From the NCBI RefSeq assembly GCF_033878955.1, contig NZ_CP138858.1, forward strand, positions 992,001 through 1,056,000: a DNA stretch of 64,000 nt. The letters are read 5' to 3'. The translations under genes were made by a program, and so were the position numbers. The notes under the pieces are model-generated. The model did not search any database and was not told the origin of the DNA. It was given only the letters and a program-made list of their open reading frames with translations. The number at the start of each line of letters is the position of its first letter. Positions within the stretch are counted from its first letter, which is position 1. Positions 1 to 9,526 of the stretch are shown here, in pieces. Source of the stretch: Coraliomargarita algicola. GTDB taxonomy: Bacteria; Verrucomicrobiota; Verrucomicrobiia; Opitutales; Coraliomargaritaceae.

Positions 1-169
1 CGGATAGCCACAATAAAAATGAAACGAGCGCAAAACGCAGTGAGGGATCATACAACCAACCACGTAAAATAGGCTGGCAGAAGTATACCGCCGTTAAAGT
101 AATGCCTCCCCACAGCATGGAAGCCGCATTGAATAAGGAAGGCTGCGATTCGCTACTGGGCATATTCAT
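1..169 (-). CDS. membrane protein following exosortase 1, N-terminal part only
   Basis: Partial gene: the first 56 residues, beginning MNMPSSESQPSLFN, are readable and the rest lies beyond the left edge. A hydrophobic stretch covers about residues 18-33 and another begins near residue 45. The ATG lies 17 nt inside the end of the exosortase gene, so the two are translationally coupled. The second exosortase locus in this window has the order TPR protein, exosortase, EpsI-domain membrane protein, and the patch 'ILRGWLYDPSLRF' resembles 'MFLAWRDSPQDRF' of that EpsI-domain protein. By synteny this is probably the equivalent partner. The diagnostic C-terminal part is not visible. Confidence 0.6.
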   Translation of the reverse strand, partial: MNMPSSESQPSLFNAASMLWGGITLTAVYFCQPILRGWLYDPSLRFALVSFLLWLS

Positions 170-968
170 CGTCCTCCTCCACTTTAAATAAGCTCTGCAA
201 TACGAGCGCCAGACCATGATAGAGTCCGAGCAATAGGCCCAAGACTAGCAATGCACCCCAGGTATGAAATGCACCCGCGGCACGCTCTGCGCCAAAAGCT
301 AAGCCCCAGCCAGAAATAATGATAATCCGAGTGGTATTGGCCACCCATGCCAGTACGGGTAAGAGTAAGAGCATACTCCAAAAAAGCCCACGTTGCGGAA
401 AGCGGAGCAAGGTCAATGCCACTCCTCCACTAAGTAATACTTGTAGCAACTGCATGCCACCGCAAGCGGCTTCAATCGAAATGGGCAGACCATCAATTTC
501 TAGCAAAGTGCCGCTGACCATGACATCCATCCCCAACAGATCGAATAATCTCCCCGTCACCGAAGCCCCACTCAAGCGAAACCACCAACTTAATGGCGTC
601 AGCTCCAGAAGCACCCATGGAAACGCACCCGCGCACAAGATCCATAAACGTAGCTTAGGGATCGCACTTGGAGGGAAACAAAACAACACCGCCAATCCGG
701 CCCAGCCACATGCCATCATCAACATCTGGTTAAATAATATTCCTAGCGACAAAGTTGCCACAGAGGCATACACCCAGACACGATTCGGCGATGGATTCTC
801 AGTGGGCCCGGGTGTCTTGAGGGCCACATACCAAGCCAATGGCACTAAACCGATGATAATCACCACGTCCGGCGACATGCGCCACCAAGCCATGTTTAGC
901 AACCAAATCGCAGGTAGCATTAACCCGAGTAATACCGTGGCTACCTGACTGCGATGCATTTCACTCAT
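153..968 (-). CDS. exosortase/archaeosortase family transpeptidase (exosortase 1)
   Basis: Polytopic inner-membrane protein of 271 aa with the three conserved exosortase positions: Cys169 in EAACGGMQ, Arg214 in ANTTRI and His235 in FHTWGA. Exosortases are thought to cleave PEP-CTERM tails after export and pass the protein to the cell surface or to exopolysaccharide. The start overlaps the end of the upstream TPR gene by 8 nt, and a PEP-CTERM protein lies just before that, so enzyme and likely substrate share a transcript. A second exosortase is encoded at 17133-18041. The family assignment is firm; the subtype is not determined. Confidence 0.9.
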   Translation of the reverse strand: MSEMHRSQVATVLLGLMLPAIWLLNMAWWRMSPDVVIIIGLVPLAWYVALKTPGPTENPSPNRVWVYASVATLSLGILFNQMLMMACGWAGLAVLFCFPPSAIPKLRLWILCAGAFPWVLLELTPLSWWFRLSGASVTGRLFDLLGMDVMVSGTLLEIDGLPISIEAACGGMQLLQVLLSGGVALTLLRFPQRGLFWSMLLLLPVLAWVANTTRIIIISGWGLAFGAERAAGAFHTWGALLVLGLLLGLYHGLALVLQSLFKVEEDDEYAQ

Positions 969-2913
969 CCGCTGTGTTTAATTCGTTGAGCCAATCGCGA
1001 AAGATAGGTTCGTTAGGCGCTAAGCGCAATAGGACATTTAAAACCTTACGTGCACTTTCGTAGTCATTTCGATCAAGCGCTGATCGATATCTGAAAACAC
1101 ATCCTTCCACCGAATCCGCACCTAGACTATCATAGATTCTTTCCGCATCGTCCAGCTTCCCCTTCGCCAGTGCCGCACGAGCCAATAATTCTTTGCCTGA
1201 CGTAGCCTCACTCAAGTCCTTACGCTTAGAGAAAATCTCATCCAAATAGGTCCAATCTTGCTGTTCTAAGGCGGCCAATGCCGCGAGATAAGCAGCTCGA
1301 TAGCCGACTGCACCAGCGGTGTCCATTACGCGGCCTAATTGCGCCAGCCCCGCTTCGATTTGTCCCTCCAGTAACAATAACTCTCCGCTCAGACCTTGCA
1401 CCGCAATATCCTCGGGGTAAGCCTGACTGTGCTTCAAACCGACCGCGCTACCATACAATGCAGCCTGAGACTTGGTATCTGCATACGGCAACCAATTGAG
1501 CGCAGGCTCACCAATATACAGAGCTTCAGGGACCGGACCAGACCAGATCCGATCGGCCGCGGCCATCCACCCGTTAGCGAGCAAAAGCGAGCCTATGGCA
1601 TAATCTGAAGCGAGGAAACTTTCCATACGACTCAAGGGCTGATCTGCGTTGGGCGACAAGGTCGGACGATAAGTTTGCAGAAACCGTAGCCAACGGTGCA
1701 CGCGTGGATTATCATCGAAGACGACACCGCGCGGCCACTTGCCCTCAACCCGCCACTCCAGCAGTGCAATTAAACAAGCCTTCAACTCTGGAGCGACGGC
1801 GTAATTGCCCGTAGGCATGCTACGTAGCACTGCCAGTGCGGCCGCCTCCTCTCTTTCACGTATCCGCTCCAAGCACCACAACCAATAGTAAGCTTCACTA
1901 TTCGAGAGTATCGCAGGTGAGCGCAGATGATCATCCAAAAAATCAGCAGACAAAAATACATCATCCGGTGTCTCGGCGAGGGTTTGAGTGATAGTGCCCC
2001 ACCATTCACCGAAAGCTGGCTCCAAAGCCTCTCCACGTGGCCGAGTCACACGCTCCCAAAACCAAATTTCCCACCAAGCTCTTTGATCCCCGCTGGCGAT
2101 ATAACTATCCCTCCATGTCTGTATAGCTTGAGGTAGTGCAGCTGATCGTAAGTAAAAATTAGCCAGTAAGTGCCCATAAAGCGGATTTTTCGGCTCGAGT
2201 AAGAAGGCTGCGATGTAGTGGCGACGTGCCTGAGTCATATTGCCCATCCGTTCCAAAAACTCCGCACTCATCGCCCGGAGCTCAGCCGAGCGAGGCATCG
2301 CGGCATAAGCAGTATTTAGCGCTTCAAGAATGGCTGCGTTATCCGAGCCAGACAGCAATGCGATCCGGACTTGGCGATTAACCTCGTGATTCCCCTGCCC
2401 TTGCCAGCTTTTCAACTCCTCAAGTGCGCCCTCGACATCCCCGGCTCGCGCGAGTTCATCAGCATAGAGCAATCGCCAGCGCAATGGCTGTTGGCGCCGC
2501 TCTTCGGGCCACTCTTGCTTAAGCTTTTGGGCAGGTTCGGGTGCATCTAAATGCATCTGAGCGCGCATCCACCAAAGCGCAGCCGATTCATTCTCCAACA
2601 GCACTGCTGGATATTTACCGACTAAAGATTCAAGCTGTAAATAAGCGTGACTCTCTATCGCCGCTTGCACCATTAATCGTGGCCAGTTTTGCTGCGCAGC
2701 ACCCGCCTGTTGCGGATTAAAGTGACTATTAAGCAGCTCTAGGGCTTCCACAGATTGCCCTTGCTCCAGCAGCGTCGCGGCATCCTGATAAATGACCTCC
2801 CATGCCTCAAGGCGGGCGTTTGCTTCCCATTTAAGATACGCATAAACGCCAAACGCGGTTGCGCCAATGAGCACAACCGCGAGGCAAAAGAAGGGCAAGA
2901 TTCGCTTCAGCAT
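961..2913 (-). CDS. membrane-anchored TPR-like protein
   Basis: 650 aa with one N-terminal transmembrane anchor (about residues 5-27) followed by a long alpha-helical region rich in Ala, Leu and Glu. Degenerate tetratricopeptide-type helix pairs are visible, for example around LERMGNMTQARRHYIAAFLLEPKNP. The bulk is probably periplasmic. It sits between a PEP-CTERM protein (7-nt overlap) and exosortase 1 (8-nt overlap). The same TPR-exosortase order recurs on the other strand at 14808-18041, so a scaffolding or chaperone role in exosortase or exopolysaccharide function is a reasonable inference. No enzymatic motif was seen. Confidence 0.75.
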   Translation of the reverse strand: MLKRILPFFCLAVVLIGATAFGVYAYLKWEANARLEAWEVIYQDAATLLEQGQSVEALELLNSHFNPQQAGAAQQNWPRLMVQAAIESHAYLQLESLVGKYPAVLLENESAALWWMRAQMHLDAPEPAQKLKQEWPEERRQQPLRWRLLYADELARAGDVEGALEELKSWQGQGNHEVNRQVRIALLSGSDNAAILEALNTAYAAMPRSAELRAMSAEFLERMGNMTQARRHYIAAFLLEPKNPLYGHLLANFYLRSAALPQAIQTWRDSYIASGDQRAWWEIWFWERVTRPRGEALEPAFGEWWGTITQTLAETPDDVFLSADFLDDHLRSPAILSNSEAYYWLWCLERIREREEAAALAVLRSMPTGNYAVAPELKACLIALLEWRVEGKWPRGVVFDDNPRVHRWLRFLQTYRPTLSPNADQPLSRMESFLASDYAIGSLLLANGWMAAADRIWSGPVPEALYIGEPALNWLPYADTKSQAALYGSAVGLKHSQAYPEDIAVQGLSGELLLLEGQIEAGLAQLGRVMDTAGAVGYRAAYLAALAALEQQDWTYLDEIFSKRKDLSEATSGKELLARAALAKGKLDDAERIYDSLGADSVEGCVFRYRSALDRNDYESARKVLNVLLRLAPNEPIFRDWLNELNTADE

Positions 2914-3764
2914 AGATTCGATAGTATTTCGCCGCTCCGTCTGCGATGCATCACGAAGCCAGCAAGGCAGAGCACTGCCATCATCATCCAGAACGCAGGT
3001 TCCGGATTCGCTAGATAGGCAACATTCATCGCACCAATATCGACGGCGAATACGATGTCGTTATAGTCTTTATCGCCACCATTATAGATATCTTCAAATC
3101 CAATCAGAAGATAAGGACTGTCAGGAATCGCAAAGGCGACCACATGTTGCAGTAAATCCGGATTTGTGGATGCATCGGCGGTGTAAGTATTAGAGCCGCC
3201 GTTGGCTCCATTTGAAATCAGAAAGAAATCAACAAACGAGCCCGCCTCATACACGCCAAGATCTACAAAATCCCCGGACACCAGAGGTGTGCTATCAGAG
3301 CGATCGATGCTGCTTTGAAACTCTGGGTCATTAACAAAAGCAGGATTCATAAACGTAGCCTGCGAAGATGCATCCGGAAAAATCAATAGATCAGTGGATG
3401 TTGCCCCGGTAGCATCCTGCGTGGTGTAGCCGAGTGTGTTACGATATCCCGCTCCCTCTGCGACAAAATATACACGCACTGCCGCATCGTTCTGTAGATG
3501 CAATGCATCTGGATCCAGAGAGATCGCTGCGATATCCGACAATGCTTGATACTCACTGAGGTTCGCATTGGCAAAATCCAAGAGCACGGGTAAGTCTTCG
3601 CTTTGAAACGTAGCTGAAGCCGCATCCGAGCCCGCCTCCATGACTGGCCCGGTAATTTCGAGTCCAAAAGGACGCGCACTATCTTGAAAGTCGGCTTCCG
3701 TTTGCGCGAAACCGATTTGATGGATGAAACTAGTTGCTAGGATGAGTTTTAGAATGTTTTTCAT
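2907..3764 (-). CDS. DUF4114 domain PEP-CTERM sorted secreted protein
   Basis: Start placed at the ATG at 3764 (MKNILKLILATSF), which gives a clean signal peptide ending near FAQ; an upstream in-frame ATG at 3797 would add 11 residues. Near the C-terminus, GFEDIYNGGDKDYNDIVFAV is the acidic signature of DUF4114. It is followed by NPEP, a hydrophobic helix and MHRRR, a PEP-CTERM tail. The protein is therefore expected to be exported and processed by an exosortase. It is the first gene of a segment that continues into the TPR protein and exosortase 1, separated from the flippase by about 150 bp. The biological role is unknown. Confidence 0.85.
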   Translation of the reverse strand: MKNILKLILATSFIHQIGFAQTEADFQDSARPFGLEITGPVMEAGSDAASATFQSEDLPVLLDFANANLSEYQALSDIAAISLDPDALHLQNDAAVRVYFVAEGAGYRNTLGYTTQDATGATSTDLLIFPDASSQATFMNPAFVNDPEFQSSIDRSDSTPLVSGDFVDLGVYEAGSFVDFFLISNGANGGSNTYTADASTNPDLLQHVVAFAIPDSPYLLIGFEDIYNGGDKDYNDIVFAVDIGAMNVAYLANPEPAFWMMMAVLCLAGFVMHRRRSGEILSNLC

Positions 3765-3912
3765 AGTTGAGAAACCATACAGCTGGCTGCATGCCAATCC
3801 ATAAGCACAAAATATAACGCACTACCAATCAATGACTTAAATGTATATAATGTATAGCCAAACGATTCCATCTATAAATAAAGGTAATTATTACAAATCA
3901 ACATGGCAAGAA

Positions 3913-5424
3913 TTACATGAGTTTACGAACTTTGAATGCAATCCAGATAAAGGCAGGTGTGGCCGATAATGCCCCTCGAATTGCAAGCGGAACGAAGCCC
4001 CCTGCTGCAGGCATCGGAAGAAAATAAACCGTAGCCCACAAACACGGGGCAAATAACAACAAGGGAGCCGCCCCCCCCAGTATGTATTTGGAATAATTAA
4101 TCATGCCCAAATTAAGGTAACGTAGCGCCATCGGCAGCACTAACAACCATCCGACTAGAATGGTTGGGATCAAGGTGCCGATCGCGACGCCGACGATTCC
4201 GAAGCTAAAAGCCAGCACCACACTAATGCCCAAATTCGAAATCCCGTCCAAGAGCGACAAGCCTAGCAATTTCTTTTCGTAGCCACACATCATGAGAATA
4301 CGCTTGGTGCAACTATTGGTTAACTGCGATGAAAAGACAGCAAAGAGCAAAATCTGCCCCACCAGAATGGTATCTGACTCAATGCTCTCCATACCAGTCA
4401 ATAATTGGATCAGTGGCTCCAGATACACGGCACACAGCCCATATAAGGGGGTGGTGATCAGGAAGGTCAGCTTCGACGTTTTTAGCAGCAGTTCCCGCAG
4501 GCCGGCGCTATCACCCGATGCGTTTAAATGCGCCGCTGCAGGGCTCAGTGCATCTTGAAGTTGGCGAGTAAACATATTGAGCATTTCAGCGACTTTGTAG
4601 CCGGCTTGATAGGCTGCGATCACGCCCACTCCCATAGTAAAACCTAACACCGCTTGGTCGCTCTTAGCCATCAATAGATTACTGAAGGTAATCAAATACG
4701 CTGCGATGGAAAAGCCCAACTGCGATTTGACGACTCGCCACTGGAATAGTCGTGGTGAGAGCGAAACTTGGGGCAAGCGGCGCATCGCCATAACCAGAGC
4801 CCCCATATTGGGCAACAAGGTAGTAAAGACACTGACCAATATGATCACCGGAAAACTGGCCTCAAAATAGAGTGCGACCACAATACCGATGAAGTTTAAA
4901 ACGACCGAGCCCGTGTTCAGCCAGTTGGCAATATCGATCCGTTGTAAGCCTCTCAGAACTTCAGGAAATAGACCGAAGGGAAAGGTCAATGCAAGTCCTG
5001 CAAAGAAGATTAGATACGACAAACTGTACATGCCGTAATCTGAATCAGGCACTTCGATCGCTTCTAGAAAGGGCCCTCGTATCGCGAAGAAAAACAGCCC
5101 CAACAGCACAGCAAGCCCCACAAAGGTCCACAGCATCGTACTCAACAAACGACTCAGCTCATCCCACTCACCGGTGGCGCTTTTTTCCGCGACAGCTTTC
5201 TGTGCGGTAAAGCCAAAACCGAAATCGAGTAAAATACCATAGCCAAAGAGAGACCACAGTAAGGACCAAAAGCCAAACTCTGCGGCCGTCAGACCGCTAA
5301 ACAGGAGGCGGAAGAGCACCACTCCAAGTAATAAACGCGTGATCGTGCGCACATAATTGCTGGCTGTATTACGCCAAAAATAGCGTTTCCAGATAGGTGT
5401 TTCGACTGGATTGATTACACTCAT
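3913..5424 (-). CDS. Wzx-type polysaccharide flippase (MOP superfamily)
   Basis: 503 aa with about 12-14 transmembrane helices across the full length and the Arg-rich cytoplasmic start typical of oligosaccharide flippases (WKRYFWRNTASNYVRT). Such proteins move lipid-linked oligosaccharide units across the inner membrane for export. It is the last gene of the exopolysaccharide operon: its ATG overlaps the stop of the SLBB lipoprotein gene by one base (TAATG). No Wzy polymerase or initiating phosphoglycosyl transferase is visible in this window, so the pathway must be completed elsewhere. Confidence 0.85.
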   Translation of the reverse strand: MSVINPVETPIWKRYFWRNTASNYVRTITRLLLGVVLFRLLFSGLTAAEFGFWSLLWSLFGYGILLDFGFGFTAQKAVAEKSATGEWDELSRLLSTMLWTFVGLAVLLGLFFFAIRGPFLEAIEVPDSDYGMYSLSYLIFFAGLALTFPFGLFPEVLRGLQRIDIANWLNTGSVVLNFIGIVVALYFEASFPVIILVSVFTTLLPNMGALVMAMRRLPQVSLSPRLFQWRVVKSQLGFSIAAYLITFSNLLMAKSDQAVLGFTMGVGVIAAYQAGYKVAEMLNMFTRQLQDALSPAAAHLNASGDSAGLRELLLKTSKLTFLITTPLYGLCAVYLEPLIQLLTGMESIESDTILVGQILLFAVFSSQLTNSCTKRILMMCGYEKKLLGLSLLDGISNLGISVVLAFSFGIVGVAIGTLIPTILVGWLLVLPMALRYLNLGMINYSKYILGGAAPLLLFAPCLWATVYFLPMPAAGGFVPLAIRGALSATPAFIWIAFKVRKLM

Positions 5425-6500
5425 TATTGGCCAATTGGGAAGGATATCCCGGGACTTACCCCATCGATGGTTTCAACTGAATTAGAACCTTCACGTACTG
5501 CGATCGTTGTTGCCGCAGCATTGAATGCCACCCAGAAGTAGCGTTCCAAAAATTGGAATGGTCGGTCAGGCACCCATACGATATCAAATGGCTTGAGCTC
5601 CACATTGGTAGCCTTTCCAGCAAGTATGGACTTGAAATCCACCACCGCCACTTTCGGAGCCGAGTGTGAACCACGTATAATCAGCACTTTATCCAAATTT
5701 GCATCCGAACTTGGACCTCTGGCTTTAGCGATAGCTGCCACCAAGTTGAGATTGTCTTTATAACCGATCGCTTGCGGTTGTCTCACGGCACCCAAAACGT
5801 GTACGTTCTGTGAAAGCGATGAGGGCAAGTAAACATAATCCCCATCTCTTAGGTATATATTCTGGCTCATGTCACCCTCTTTGATTAAGGCCAGCAAGTC
5901 GATTGGTAGCACCTCGCCTTTACGTAACACGAAGCTGTTGCCCAAATCCGCCAGTTCCTCCGTCGAACCACTTTGACGTGAAGAAAATAGACCGCCTGCC
6001 AGCGAAATGCCCTCCAAGACAGTCGTCGGTTGACTTAAAGGATACAGCCCTGGCTTATTTAAACGCCCGAGTAACCAGGCACGCCGACTACGCACTTCGC
6101 GCAAGGTAACGTTGACACTGGGGCTGGTGTAATCACGGCGCAGTGCTTCTTCCAGTTTCTCGCTAAGTTCCGCCACAGTTAAACCATCGGCTTTAATACC
6201 GCCCGCTAAATCATAGTAAATACGCCCATCTGGCATCACGAATGTTCGTGAACGGCTGCCACCAATACCTGTAATTTCGATCTCCAACCAGTCACCCACT
6301 CCAATTTTATATGGCGCCAAGTTCGGTTGTAGCTCCGCCGGAGTCAACTGGCGCTTTTGCTCCATGGATTTAAAGATTTCCTCTTGTGTCCGACTCTCCT
6401 CGCTTACACGTGGATCAAATACATCAACCTCCCCAGTATGACGACAGCCTGAAGTCAGTAAGAGGAAGCAAGATACGAGCATCATGACTAATCGTATCAT
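5424..6500 (-). CDS. Wza-like polysaccharide export lipoprotein with SLBB domain
   Basis: 358 aa. The N-terminus MIRLVMMLVSCFLLLTSGC has a lipobox with Cys at about residue 19, predicting a lipoprotein. A polysaccharide export domain (YKIGVGDWLEIEI...) begins near residue 65, followed by an SLBB-type segment (AWLLGRLNKPGLYPL...) and a second one (VHVLGAVRQPQAIGY...). Outer-membrane export proteins of this family form the channel for capsule or EPS. Its start overlaps the stop of the upstream paralogue by one base. Two export proteins in tandem is unusual compared with the single wza of enterobacteria. Confidence 0.88.
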   Translation of the reverse strand: MIRLVMMLVSCFLLLTSGCRHTGEVDVFDPRVSEESRTQEEIFKSMEQKRQLTPAELQPNLAPYKIGVGDWLEIEITGIGGSRSRTFVMPDGRIYYDLAGGIKADGLTVAELSEKLEEALRRDYTSPSVNVTLREVRSRRAWLLGRLNKPGLYPLSQPTTVLEGISLAGGLFSSRQSGSTEELADLGNSFVLRKGEVLPIDLLALIKEGDMSQNIYLRDGDYVYLPSSLSQNVHVLGAVRQPQAIGYKDNLNLVAAIAKARGPSSDANLDKVLIIRGSHSAPKVAVVDFKSILAGKATNVELKPFDIVWVPDRPFQFLERYFWVAFNAAATTIAVREGSNSVETIDGVSPGISFPIGQ

Positions 6501-7510
6501 TATTCATCCCTCCAATCAGTTCGGCGAAGCCAAGGGTTGGTAATCGCATCCGGCACATTCTCGTCGACCCAAGTCGATGTCGCACTGCTAAGGAAGTTTT
6601 GCACAGCAGTATCGAGAATCTGTTCTGCTTTATACCAAGGCCGATCATTCACATACACGATGTCACCTGGTGCCAAAGGGAAGTCCGCCTCCTTGCCAGC
6701 TAGAATCGATTTAACATTGACGACAAATAGCTCGGGAGAGCTCATGCTGCCACGGATCACTAAAATACGATCAGGCCATGCCCCTTCGGTAAATCCATTG
6801 CGACGCGTGATGGCAGACACCAAAGTTGCACGGTTGGTAATTCCCTGTGCCCCCGGAGTCGACACCGAGCCGAAAACATAGTATTCACTAGACAGGTTTG
6901 AGGCCAAGTAAATGTAATCCTGAGGCTCCAGATAAACGTTCTGCGAGAGGTCCCCTTCAAAGTAAAGTTTGGCAAAATCCACATCCAAACGTTCCCCATT
7001 GCGTATAATAAAAGAGCGATCCAGATCGGCAATCTCCACTGTCGACTGTTCAAACAGGCCAGTCTCGATGCCGCGACTGCGTGCAATCGCTTCCAATAGC
7101 GTAATGGGGCGGTCCAGAGTGTAGACGCCTTTGTCCATGATTTTCCCCAGGATAACGTAGCGTTTACTTTTCAACTCCCAGGGTGTGATAATCAATCTGG
7201 GATCACGATGATATGTCCGTAGTTTCTCCTCAAGTTTGCTTCGCAGTTCATCGATCGTCAAACCACTCACATACAGGCTATTGACTTGCAGGTAGCTAAT
7301 CGTGCCATCGGGAGCAATACGCAAACCGGAACGGTTCAAGGTATCGCTGCCATAGAAACGAATATCCACAACATCGCCCGGGCCCAGGGTATAACGCTCT
7401 CGCCAGGAAACTGGTGCAGGCGCGGCCTCCTCTTCCTGTGCAGCCGATTGACCGACGACGAACAAGAAAGAAAAAATCGCGAGGAAAACTATGCGTATCA
7501 GCCTAGTCAT
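6500..7510 (-). CDS. polysaccharide biosynthesis/export protein with SLBB domains
   Basis: 336 aa with a signal peptide (MTRLIRIVFLAIFSFLFVVGQSAAQ) and no lipobox cysteine, unlike its downstream paralogue. The export domain starts at YTLGPGDVVDIRFYG and is followed by SLBB segments (RYVILGKIMDKGVYTL and YYVFGSVSTPGAQGI). The stretch RDPRLIITPWELKSKRYVILG aligns with SPSVNVTLREVRSRRAWLLG in the downstream protein, indicating an old tandem duplication. It is probably a periplasmic or outer-membrane component of EPS secretion. It overlaps the Wzz-like gene by ATGA. Confidence 0.87.
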   Translation of the reverse strand: MTRLIRIVFLAIFSFLFVVGQSAAQEEEAAPAPVSWRERYTLGPGDVVDIRFYGSDTLNRSGLRIAPDGTISYLQVNSLYVSGLTIDELRSKLEEKLRTYHRDPRLIITPWELKSKRYVILGKIMDKGVYTLDRPITLLEAIARSRGIETGLFEQSTVEIADLDRSFIIRNGERLDVDFAKLYFEGDLSQNVYLEPQDYIYLASNLSSEYYVFGSVSTPGAQGITNRATLVSAITRRNGFTEGAWPDRILVIRGSMSSPELFVVNVKSILAGKEADFPLAPGDIVYVNDRPWYKAEQILDTAVQNFLSSATSTWVDENVPDAITNPWLRRTDWRDE

Positions 7511-9492
7511 GACTTATCCGGCTCCGGAAATCGATTGGCCCATTGATTGAGTGCTGTTAATTCCACCCATTTAATCATTCGCGACAGTGTGCGATCTGCA
7601 GCGGCATCAAGTATCAACAATCCATTCGGCCCTCCAAGTAATTTACGCAACAAATCACTTTTATTACGGGTAATCTCGCGCCCTGCGACACTGGGTGAAT
7701 TCAGCAGATAATACGCGTCCATCTTTCGCAGCGCGCGCAAATCCTGCACTGTAGGTGATGCCACTAGACGGACGAAGACCAAACTGTCTTCAGCTTGTGT
7801 AGCTTCATCCAGAGCTCGTGCCCACTGCTGAATGGCAGGATGCTGTTGCAAGGCCTCAATATCATCTGAGGGCGACTCATCGATATTATAAAAAGCCACC
7901 GTTTGACCTTCTGCATGCAGAAGATCCAACAAGGCCTGCCAAAACACAGATTCGTCGGGCCCAACTTCAGTGTGCGCAAATAAAAAGTGTTTGCGCTCGG
8001 TCCCTTCGCCGGAAATGGCATGTGATACCCAGAAATCTTTCAAGGCATGTTCATTAAAGTCCAATTCGCTGCGGGGGAATAAACGCCGCATCCACCAAGT
8101 TGTTTTGGGCGCAGCCGAAGTTACATAATTAAAAATTGGCAGCGTGGATGTTGCGATCGCTACTTCCAGGGGAGTCCGCGTACTGGGCTGTAGCAATTCA
8201 CCCAGAATCGCAACCAACAGTGCGAGACATAAGCCGCTGACGAATCCAGCAAACGCCAGCAAGAAGGCTTTCACATATTGCGAGCTGACCACCACCTCGC
8301 CCAGAGTCGGGGTTTGAAAGATACGCCAATACCCCGGCGCTTTACTTTCGTAAAAAGCAGCCTCTTTATGACGGCTTTCGAGTAATCCTTGTGCATCGAT
8401 AAGTAAATTACGGCGGCTCTTCAACTCAGAGAGTCGCAAGGCTTTTTCAGGCAAGTCCGCCACCTCCTCCTCACGCTCTGCTAAACGTAGCGACAAGTCT
8501 TCGACTAAATTTTCCAATTCCGTGCGTTCATTCTGAAGTGCAAGAATTTCAAGATACAAGTTGTTTCCCAAATCGCTACCGGTGAAATTTTTAAGATCTT
8601 CGACCGCGGCCGTGTCGACAGAGCTCAATTGCTTGTTTATGTATTCAATCTCGTAAAGTTTCTCCTTTACCATCGGATTCTCGTCGGTGTAACGGCCACG
8701 CAAGTAAGTAAGCTCTTCACGCTTCTTTTTTAAATCTGCTTCCAGTGGGCTTTGCGTGCGCAGCTCTTGACGATAACGAGCAATTTGCACCTCCTTCGTT
8801 CGAAGTGAAATGCGAGCATTGGCTAAACGGCTGCGAATTTGCTCGAGTGCCGACAAACTCGCTTGAGTCTGCTGATCGACATCTACGAAATTGTTTTTAC
8901 GGGCAAACTCCAGAATTTGGCGATTCGCTTGCTCCAATTGTAATTCAATCGAGTCGAGTTGATCGGAGATGAAAGTCTCCATCTGACGCGCCTCTTCGCG
9001 TTGCAACTGATTGGTAAAGCGTATAATTTCGTCCGCCCAAATGGTGACCGTGTCAATGGCATCTTCAGGACTGATGCGTGAGTGCGCAGTTAAATAAAAC
9101 AATGAAGTATTCTTCTGTTTAACAATCTCAACCATCGCCTTCACTTCACCAGCAGTGCGCTCAGGTGTGAGCCGCACCGCAGTGCCGGTGAGCACCGCAG
9201 TGGAATACGTGGTCGAAAGCAAAGTATCGTCACTCAACTCCCGTGGTTTAAAGGCCTGCCCCGCAAGGCTCGTCTGCACAGTATTGGCGACTTCAGATTT
9301 AATCAGCTGCAAAGATACAGTATATCGATTCTCTGCTTCGAGACTACCGACGATCCAGCCGAGAATCCCGAGCACCACCGAAAAGACAATGAACCACAAC
9401 CAACGCTGACGTAAACCATAGAGTAGACGCAGCGGATCAATCGGGATCGGAAATCGAAAGGTGGCTGGTGTGGCTCGCGACGGTAGGCTCAT
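7507..9492 (-). CDS. Wzz/GumC-like polysaccharide co-polymerase with degenerate C-terminal kinase-like domain
   Basis: 661 aa. Transmembrane helix 1 lies at about residues 32-52, a long coiled-coil periplasmic segment at about 150-390, and helix 2 (KAFLLAFAGFVSGLCLALLVAIL) near 410-435. The cytoplasmic tail of about 200 aa is laid out like a BY-kinase (HFLFAHTEVGPDESVFWQALLDLL... then VAFYNID) but has no Walker A lysine and no Tyr-rich tail. Co-polymerases of this type set polymer length and connect polymerase to the export channel. The gene starts 34 nt after the GT4 stop and overlaps the next gene by ATGA. Confidence 0.85.
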   Translation of the reverse strand: MSLPSRATPATFRFPIPIDPLRLLYGLRQRWLWFIVFSVVLGILGWIVGSLEAENRYTVSLQLIKSEVANTVQTSLAGQAFKPRELSDDTLLSTTYSTAVLTGTAVRLTPERTAGEVKAMVEIVKQKNTSLFYLTAHSRISPEDAIDTVTIWADEIIRFTNQLQREEARQMETFISDQLDSIELQLEQANRQILEFARKNNFVDVDQQTQASLSALEQIRSRLANARISLRTKEVQIARYRQELRTQSPLEADLKKKREELTYLRGRYTDENPMVKEKLYEIEYINKQLSSVDTAAVEDLKNFTGSDLGNNLYLEILALQNERTELENLVEDLSLRLAEREEEVADLPEKALRLSELKSRRNLLIDAQGLLESRHKEAAFYESKAPGYWRIFQTPTLGEVVVSSQYVKAFLLAFAGFVSGLCLALLVAILGELLQPSTRTPLEVAIATSTLPIFNYVTSAAPKTTWWMRRLFPRSELDFNEHALKDFWVSHAISGEGTERKHFLFAHTEVGPDESVFWQALLDLLHAEGQTVAFYNIDESPSDDIEALQQHPAIQQWARALDEATQAEDSLVFVRLVASPTVQDLRALRKMDAYYLLNSPSVAGREITRNKSDLLRKLLGGPNGLLILDAAADRTLSRMIKWVELTALNQWANRFPEPDKS

Positions 9493-9526
9493 GTATCAGA
9501 TATATTCAATCAAACAACTAATATGC

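Noticed and set aside
319..948. 209-codon plus-strand frame opposite exosortase 1
   Set aside because: Antisense shadow of a gene with clear catalytic motifs; no recognisable domain.
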